Shown one piece after another: positions 57,742 through 64,000 of a stretch of 64,000 nucleotides of DNA. Made by a program: the position numbers and the translations under genes. The notes under the pieces are model-generated. The model was not told where the DNA came from. It made no database searches and was given only the letters and a program-made list of their open reading frames with translations. Origin of the DNA: Dryococelus australis (Eukaryota; Arthropoda; Insecta; Phasmatodea; Phasmatidae); contig CM057000.1 of assembly GCA_029891345.1 (NCBI GenBank), forward strand, positions 139,050,663 through 139,114,662. Direction: 5' to 3'. Each line of letters begins with the position of its first letter. Positions within the stretch are counted from its first letter, which is position 1.

Positions 57742-60264
57742 AAATTAATTTGCTCGTCATTAGTGGTTGATAATTAATCGTGTGAATTTTTAATGTATCT
57801 GATAAACACGAGGGAACGTTTTATGCATTAAATAAAGGAGACAGGATATCTGTGGAACTTTCACGCAGGAAGGTCGGAAAATGTTTTTATTTTCAATGAA
57901 GCATATATTTCAAATTGTTATGAAAGTGGGTTCTCTTGAACATAAGAGCCAACTGTCCTTGACAAGTTTTTGCACCCAGCGCTGGCTGCGACGAAACAAC
58001 CAAATCTATTTTGTGTGGACATATAAATTTTAGAGCGGTTAGGTTATTTTTAGGTATAACCGAAAGTTAATCTTTTCAGGATATATGAAGTAGGGGTAAA
58101 TAATTTTTTTGAAGGAAAGCAATAAAATCAGGTGAAAGTTTGATGATTATTTGCCAAACAAAACGTTTATTTTATAGCAGTATAGTGGGAAGATATAATA
58201 AAAATATCCTTTTTGGAAAAGATTTTCATACATTGAAGGGAATGGACGAATAAATAGTATGTGCCAAGATAAGTTTGAAATCGTTATGTCAAATTAAATA
58301 GATTATTTCTCCCCCCCCTTCCATTATTTCACTCTCTCTCTCTCTCTCTCTCTGTGCTTGTAAGTTAGAAACATATACAAATCGTTTTCGATTCTATGAA
58401 GGTATTGATACAACATAACATGTACACTTACGACAATAAAAATTTAGCGCACTTTACTTGGTTTACACAAGTTCGGGGAAAAGTCTGTCTAGATATAAGT
58501 CTGCAAGTCCCCACCACCTCCATCCCACCTCAATTACTGTTAAAGAACGAATGTAATTCATAAAATTGCGGGTAAATTATTCTACAAACCATCGCCACGA
58601 CACAAGCTATCAAGAAAGCTTACGATCTATAGTTAGATAATTCTGTAGGAGAAACTTCTCAGTTCATGGGCCTAGGTGTATAAATCCGCGTGTATCACGT
58701 TTATGGCAATTTAACATACAGTAACCATCAAGAGATGGTTATAGCCTCTTACCGCAATTCTAAGTTTATGGCGATTGTGGACTTCTACGCACTCAGTAGC
58801 AATGTTTGATATGTATAACTATACACGGGGTTTATGAACTATGTGGAAAAATGTATACCACGGCATATATGGGCTAGATAACCAGTATACCCTTGTAGGA
58901 AAATGTTCGGAACATACGTATAGTGTAGTATAGTTGGCAAAACAGCGCGTGGAGTCCGCAACTTGTCGTACCAGCGTGTACGCCAAGTTGCATAACCCGA
59001 AGGCGCACGGATATAGAATGTCGTGCGGCGGCCGCTATCATGATAACACGTGAAGACACTGCATCGCCAATACTACTGTTTGTGTGTTGCTGGAAGTAAA
59101 ATGGACACACTTCTGGCAACCTCTTCACTATTCAGTTGTTAACCTCCCATTGTTCACGTATCTCGACACACGTGTACTAAGAAGTGAACCCTAGCGGCAC
59201 CCACGTACCTCGAGTTCATTCAGCGATCAGAAAGGTTCTGTCATTCAGTAGCATTTATGAATAGCGTTCGGGAACTGTTGGAATGTTCATCACCTTATCA
59301 ATAATCTCATTCGAAAGATCAAGACCAATTTTAACACAGTTTTATCTTTATTATTATAAACATGTTCAATATTCTGTACAGTTTCGAGATTCCCGCAAAA
59401 CTGAAATTATTATTTGCTTTCTAGTGAAGGATCACGTCGCGTACACATGCCTTTCATGTGCATATTTGTGTGTCACGTTCCATTTCGTTACATCGAAAAC
59501 GCCTTTGACAATTTTCGGGAACGATGCGAAGCTGTGCACAGAATGAACGATGACTTTCAGAAAGCCCGCGAGGGAAAAGAGCGCAAAATTTTTGAATCAA
59601 AATGGAACCAGTTTCCTCGACAAAGGCAGAGATAATTTGCTGAGAAAACAGTGTGTGTGTCTATAGCAGCACCATCAAAGGCAACGCAGGAAAAGAAAGA
59701 AAAAAACGGGCATAGAAAGACCGAAATTAATACTGGATGTGAAGAGAATGGCGTAGGCGATGGCACTGTGGAAAAAAAATTCATTTCGTTAACTTCCCTG
59801 TTTCAGAAAATCACCTCGAATATTTAATATAATCGACAGTTTTTTTAAACCCCATAAATCATGCGCATCTAGGGCATAATGGTTTCTGTGTTCGATAAAA
59901 TGCATTGTTCTTAGTATAAGCGATAGTATAATAATGAAGGAAGGTTATTTTTCTCTACTCTTAAGTTGCATTAATGGCCGGTTTTGCAACTTATCATCTA
60001 TCCCTTCGTAAGATTCATAATTCATATGTACTGTATAATGACGCTGCATAAAATTATTTTTCTTAAGGTTGTAAAGCAAATTAGAAAAAAAAACAAGCAT
60101 GGCTATTATTTTGAATAAAATTTTAGTTGAATCTGAACTATTATTTATCGAGTCGATGCTGAAATTCTAAGGAACACTTTGAAAAGGTCTCGTTCCAACC
60201 ACTTGTTGGACTTTATCGCCATGCGCATATGACGTTTTATACACAACACTTGAATCTAAAGAAT

Positions 60265-60525
60265 GGAGTGGAGAAGTAAGGGCTGCTGGTAACGAGTTTT
60301 TGAGAACGGAGGAGGATGAAAGGAAGTGCACGGGTACGGAGCGACAATGGAATGCAAGGGCTGGGAAAACGGGAGATCCCCGAGAAAACCCTCTGAGCAG
60401 CGGCAACGTCCAGCACGATTCCCGCGTGCAAAAATCCGGGAGTGACACTGCTGGGAATAGAGCTCTGTTCGCTTTTATGGGAGACAACAGCCCTAGCCAA
60501 TGTGCCACCGCGGCCTTGAACTAAA
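60265..60525 (-). mobile_element. tRNA-derived SINE, family 1
   Basis: Minus-strand copy with body complement GGAAAACGGGAGATCCCCGA and head complement GCCAATGTGCCACCGCGGCC near 60515. The B-box region is decayed. A TAGGC MITE starts about 10 bases further on. Confidence 0.83.
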
Positions 60526-60534
60526 AACGCATTA

Positions 60535-60926
60535 TATGCTGATCACGGCAAAATGACCACTTTTCAAAGCCCTGCTTAAGATATACTTGTATACGAGTTG
60601 TGTATTATTTCGCCTTATGCGAAATTAACATTGCCATGGGCCTCATCACTTTATTCATACGTTAGCGAAATGAAAATGTGAAGCTATCAAGTAAGTATAT
60701 ACATAACAAATCTGCTCGTTTTCACTCTTCGACGTATTAAAAAAAACAGAAAGCGAAAGAAATAATTTTAAGTTATCACAAATGATTACCTAACACTTTT
60801 TATTCGACGTTAAGATATGGAACTACTTTACATCCATCGTTACCAACATTACTGGGCGAATGTCAGTGTGACCATTAAAACATAAGAATGCAGGCGCACT
60901 GACTTTTTCCTAAGGTTCATTTCAAA
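60535..60926 (+). mobile_element. TAGGC MITE, copy 9, right end missing
   Basis: Starts TATGCTGATCACGGCAAAAT after TA and has all interior blocks to AAGGTTCATTTCAAA. It stops before the right inverted repeat. Confidence 0.82.
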
Positions 60927-60944
60927 TACCTATATACCTTGCCA

Positions 60945-61035
60945 CTTGGCCACTGAGGCCCCACTTGATATAGTTCTAGCCACTGGTACACTGCGGCCCC
61001 ACTTGGGATTGCTCTAACTACTGAGCCACTACAGC
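60945..61035. repeat. Degenerate ~50 bp tandem duplication
   Basis: GGCCCCACTTG occurs twice, each followed by AT/GG, then TAGTTCTAGCCACTG or ATTGCTCTAACTACTG. A two-unit degenerate repeat with tRNA-like overtones. Confidence 0.5.
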
Positions 61036-61184
61036 TCTTGGGAAGGAAAGGAGGACAGCCCATGGACAAAAAAGAAAGGAGAAATGACGGAACATTTTTT
61101 TTTAACAATGCTTTTTTTTGTGCAATAATCATAAGAAAAGTTTAATCCAGTACCCATGTACATCCCTGATCACCTTCATATTTT

Positions 61185-61440
61185 CGGAACCGTTCTAGAT
61201 ATCTCGATTAAACAATGACTAAGTTAGTCCGGGTGTTATTACCTATAGACTATGTAAATTTCATGACAATACGTTAAGTGGTTTTGGAGTTAAATCCGGT
61301 TTGACAGACACAGACATGAAAAAAATTAACATTAGATGTGGCTTATTAATCAATTATACTATATGAAAAATTAATTAAAAGCGAGAAATTCGAAAATCAC
61401 AGACAGACACTTCTATTTTATTGTTTGTATAGATAAACCA
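61185..61440 (+). mobile_element. LINE 3' end, RTE-like (tentative)
   Basis: The order TAAATTTCATGACAATACG, GTGGTTTTGGAGTTAAATCC, GACAGACACAGACA, then CACTTCTATTTTATTG and TTTGTATAGAT resembles the conserved 3' tails of insect RTE-type LINEs (C-terminal text, CAGACA blocks, a short tail repeat). No RT is present. Confidence 0.5.
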
Positions 61441-61554
61441 AATATTAAAAGTTATAAATAAAATACAGATAATATTTCAGTCTAACGAAAGAAAAAAAGA
61501 TACTTTCATTTTGTGATACATGGCATATTTAGGAAATAACAAAACACGTCATGA

Positions 61555-61690
61555 ATGGAGGTGATTTTTCAAAAGTTTGATTCAAAAAGTTTGAAGAAAC
61601 TGCGAATATACTATAGTATTTTTATGTAACAGATCGTATTAGTTTTACGTCATCATTCTGGAAAACAGCAGTCATGAATTTTAATTTTGT
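61555..61690. repeat. Dispersed repeat, copy 2 (partner at 57545)
   Basis: Shares GTGATTTTTCAAAA and GAAGAAACTGCGAATATACT with 57545-57660. It follows the LINE 3' end by about 115 bases. Confidence 0.6.
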
Positions 61691-64000
61691 TATTCGTCAT
61701 GAATTATTGATTATAGAATGTAGGCTTGATAAGCGACCGTAAAAAAACTCGCTAGGAATGTAATTAATTACTCTAATGAATTAATGGTTATAGGGAATGT
61801 AATCGGAAATAATTTAGAAAAAAAATTCACGTCTACTAATTAAACCCAGTTTAAAATTTCTCACAGTTCAGATATCTAGTGAATAATGAAAATATTTAAA
61901 AATTCGGCGAATTCAGAGTTAAATAATGAAAACCGTTCATAGTATAGACGTGTATATAATTAATTGAATTTATTACATATTTTATAAGTCTCATAGGCTT
62001 ATAACTTATTGATTTACTTTGTTTAGAAAGTTCGTAGGTAAAGGGAAGCATAGTCAAACTACTTTCGTATGTGAAATACTTTCATTTTATTTCATTCAAC
62101 GTAGGCGATTGTAAAAATTTCGGTTAAATCTGTCTCGCAAAATCTTGCACATTACTTTATAACACAGATTTTCAAGACTTATTTTAAAAAATCGCCTTGC
62201 ATGACGCATTTGTGACTATATATTTTATAGTTCCGAGGTTGCGATAATCAACTTTGGATAACATGGGGTAATGTCTACAGGCATCATCCTTTCCATAATA
62301 GGCTAAAATCGCCCGCGGCCAAATAAGTTCGAGGTTCGCAATTAGATTAGCTCGAAACATGGCACGAGTTTCGAAGATATCGCCCATTCAAGTTTTATAC
62401 TTGAAAGTTTGTCACTTTTGTTGAAAGTGTTCATGCCCAATTACATGTTTGTGGCTTTGTGCACAGTGGTGTTTTTTTAAAAGTAATTTATGCTTTAAAA
62501 TAAGGGATCTCTCATCGATAATATGCAAGTGTTTTAATTGATGTAATGCCGGGACTGTCTGTTCAATTTTGATTGGGAGTGTACTAGTTCAAAGTGGAAC
62601 CATATAAGCGAAAATTTATTGTAATATTGTGGTGCCAGACGTATAGGTCATTAATTGCGTACTTGCAAGGAGATTCACTTTATAAAAAAAGAGACAGATG
62701 TACATACGTTTTGTTTGTACGCGAAGGAGAAAGCAACTGCTGTTAGGGTAAACGAAAGAAACACGTTAGGGAATTGTTGTATTACTTCGATGTCGACATG
62801 TAGTTTATATAACTGAGGATCGTAACAGATGTAAATCTACGTAATTAAATTGGAAAAGAACTTATCCCCGCTGGAAATGCGCAAGATCTGGGACATTAGC
62901 TGCAGAACTCGTTCGAAAGGGAAGACGTACAAAGTTTGAAAATGGTCCTGGCACATGCGAAAGAAAAGAAAGAAGATAAAGAAAACAGCGAAATGTTTCC
63001 CCTGCATCTCAGCACAAGCAGAAACTTTCTTTGCCTAAGTACAACTTGAAGAATGGCGTTACTTACCCTGCACCAGAAAGAAATGTATTCATTATCCATA
63101 AAAAAAAAGAATTTAAAATTAAAGTACCTGTTCTTAAAATGAAGGCAAATAAGTTCTTATTTTCCGCGCGATTATTGAACTGCAAAAAAAAAAAAAAAAA
63201 AAACACCTTTCATTCACCGTTGTTTCATTTACTGTAAATATTATCGTTCCTTGTTCCACATTCCAAAATCACAACATTTGTATTTTCGACATGCAATGAT
63301 GCAAAAAAATGTGGGTTCCAAATTTTCTATGCGGGGGAAAAAAAAGTACTGCAATGTCTACATGCTGGGCGGAACTTCGTACAAATATAAAATAATGTAT
63401 TTTTTTTTTTTTTTGGTGGTCAGAATTTTTTAATCTCGATGTCAGTCGAGAATTTCTTCCACGGCTCTTCTATTACCACAGCCTCTTCGCACAGGAATGT
63501 TAACGAATATTTTGCCCCAGTAAAAATATTTCAGGAAAAAGTATATAGATTCGTGCCACTTTTATCCATCATTAACCCAAGTCAATTTTTTTATCTCAGG
63601 GAGAAGTATATTCCACGACGTTCAGTGTTTAAACCATTAGACAGGTGTACGAGATCCATTTGTTGGTTTTGTCAAAAATCACAGAACCAGTTTTTTTTGG
63701 AGATAGATAATTGGATTTATTTTTTCGCTCTTGATGTATACATCTCAGTTGTCCTCTCAGTCCACGTTGGCAGAGTTACCGTCGCGGCTACAAATCATAT
63801 TTCATTAATTTTACTAAGCTTTAAAAAAACGAATTTTTTGTCAGTCAGGGTCTCGTTAAAAATTGTTGCAATAATGCGAATAATGATTCCAAGCTCTAAG
63901 CTAGACAAAACAATAAATAACTAGTAAAGAAATCGTGATAAACGTTTGGTGGATTATGCAAAACTACAAGCCTCTCTGAAAATAGTTCGCTGGGGCACAG
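61691..64000. other. Unassigned AT-rich stretch
   Basis: AT-rich with poly-A and poly-T runs. The minus-strand frame 62184-62387 (67 residues, containing LIWPRAILAYYGKDDACRHY) has more balanced composition than its surroundings but matches no family I know. The plus-strand frame 63439-63924 (161 residues) has no recognisable domain and typical AT-rich composition; I do not call a gene. Confidence 0.4.

Larger units (their letters stand above)
57425..60264. other. Unassigned AT-rich stretch with small repeats
   Basis: Contains a dispersed repeat copy (57545-57660), a two-unit tandem repeat (57680-57741) and a short (CT)n at 58331-58353. The frame at 59414-59635 includes the plausible peptide AFDNFRERCEAVHRMNDDFQ but matches nothing I know. 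No gene called. Confidence 0.4.

Noticed and set aside
63439-63924. 161-codon frame near the window end
   Set aside because: AT-rich Phe/Ile/Ser composition typical of chance frames; no motif or homology recognised.

Overview
The window is eukaryotic, AT-rich, intron- or intergenic-like DNA, most likely from an insect. The clues are a nuclear copy of mitochondrial cox3 that reads only with the invertebrate mitochondrial code, insect-style Tc1, pogo and jockey-type elements, Penelope-like retroelements, and many tRNA-headed SINEs. A polyneopteran (cockroach, stick-insect or cricket-like) host is a guess from repeat style only. I recognise no host protein-coding gene and no functional tRNA or rRNA gene. 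Nearly everything that can be named is a transposable element or a tandem repeat.

Layout. 1-6.6 kb: two copies of a ~290 bp hairpin-ended repeat (the second inside a larger inverted-repeat element), the first members of a TA-flanked MITE family called TAGGC here, a long (TA)n and a tRNA-SINE. 6.6-13.8 kb: AT-rich DNA with GC-rich islands, a purine/GATA/CA simple-sequence block, a SINE, a GGTAAAATTACC-type inverted-repeat element and another TAGGC MITE. 14.0-15.7 kb: exactly 22 copies of a 75 bp minisatellite with higher-order structure. 17-24.8 kb: a decayed Tc1 element, an AATCAGTG-type element, a Helitron-like 3' end abutted by a piggyBac-type MITE, two short MITEs, a Tc1 fragment, a unique GC-richer island and an 86 bp tandem repeat. 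26-33.8 kb: SINEs, two Penelope-like copies lying head to head, more MITEs and the cox3 insertion. 34.25-36.94 kb: a nearly complete pogo/Tigger-type transposon whose transposase ends in a PHD-like finger. 37-40.7 kb: SINEs and GAGAG/CTCTC-rich islands. 40.7-44.7 kb: featureless AT-rich DNA. 44.7-46.4 kb: a Tc1 element split by a SINE with a clean 11 bp target duplication. 47.9-52.5 kb: a MITE, a jockey-type LINE fragment and a MITE/SINE junction. 52.5-64 kb: Helitron-like sequence, a Helitron carrying a second AATCAGTG element, a SINE, a MITE, a LINE 3' end and featureless AT-rich DNA.

How the parts relate. There is no pathway here; the window records layered insertions. Relative ages follow from nesting: SINE after Tc1 (45.5 kb), AATCAGTG element after Helitron (56.4 kb), piggyBac MITE beside a Helitron end (20.49 kb). 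The least explained signal is a group of inverted-repeat elements whose ends start ACACT(C/G). Each family carries its own dense palindromic subterminal repeat (AATCAGTG, GGTAAAATTACC or AACAAAATTTGTT), and two families also carry an internal tRNA-like module. All coordinates of element ends without target duplications are approximate, and all family assignments were made by eye.
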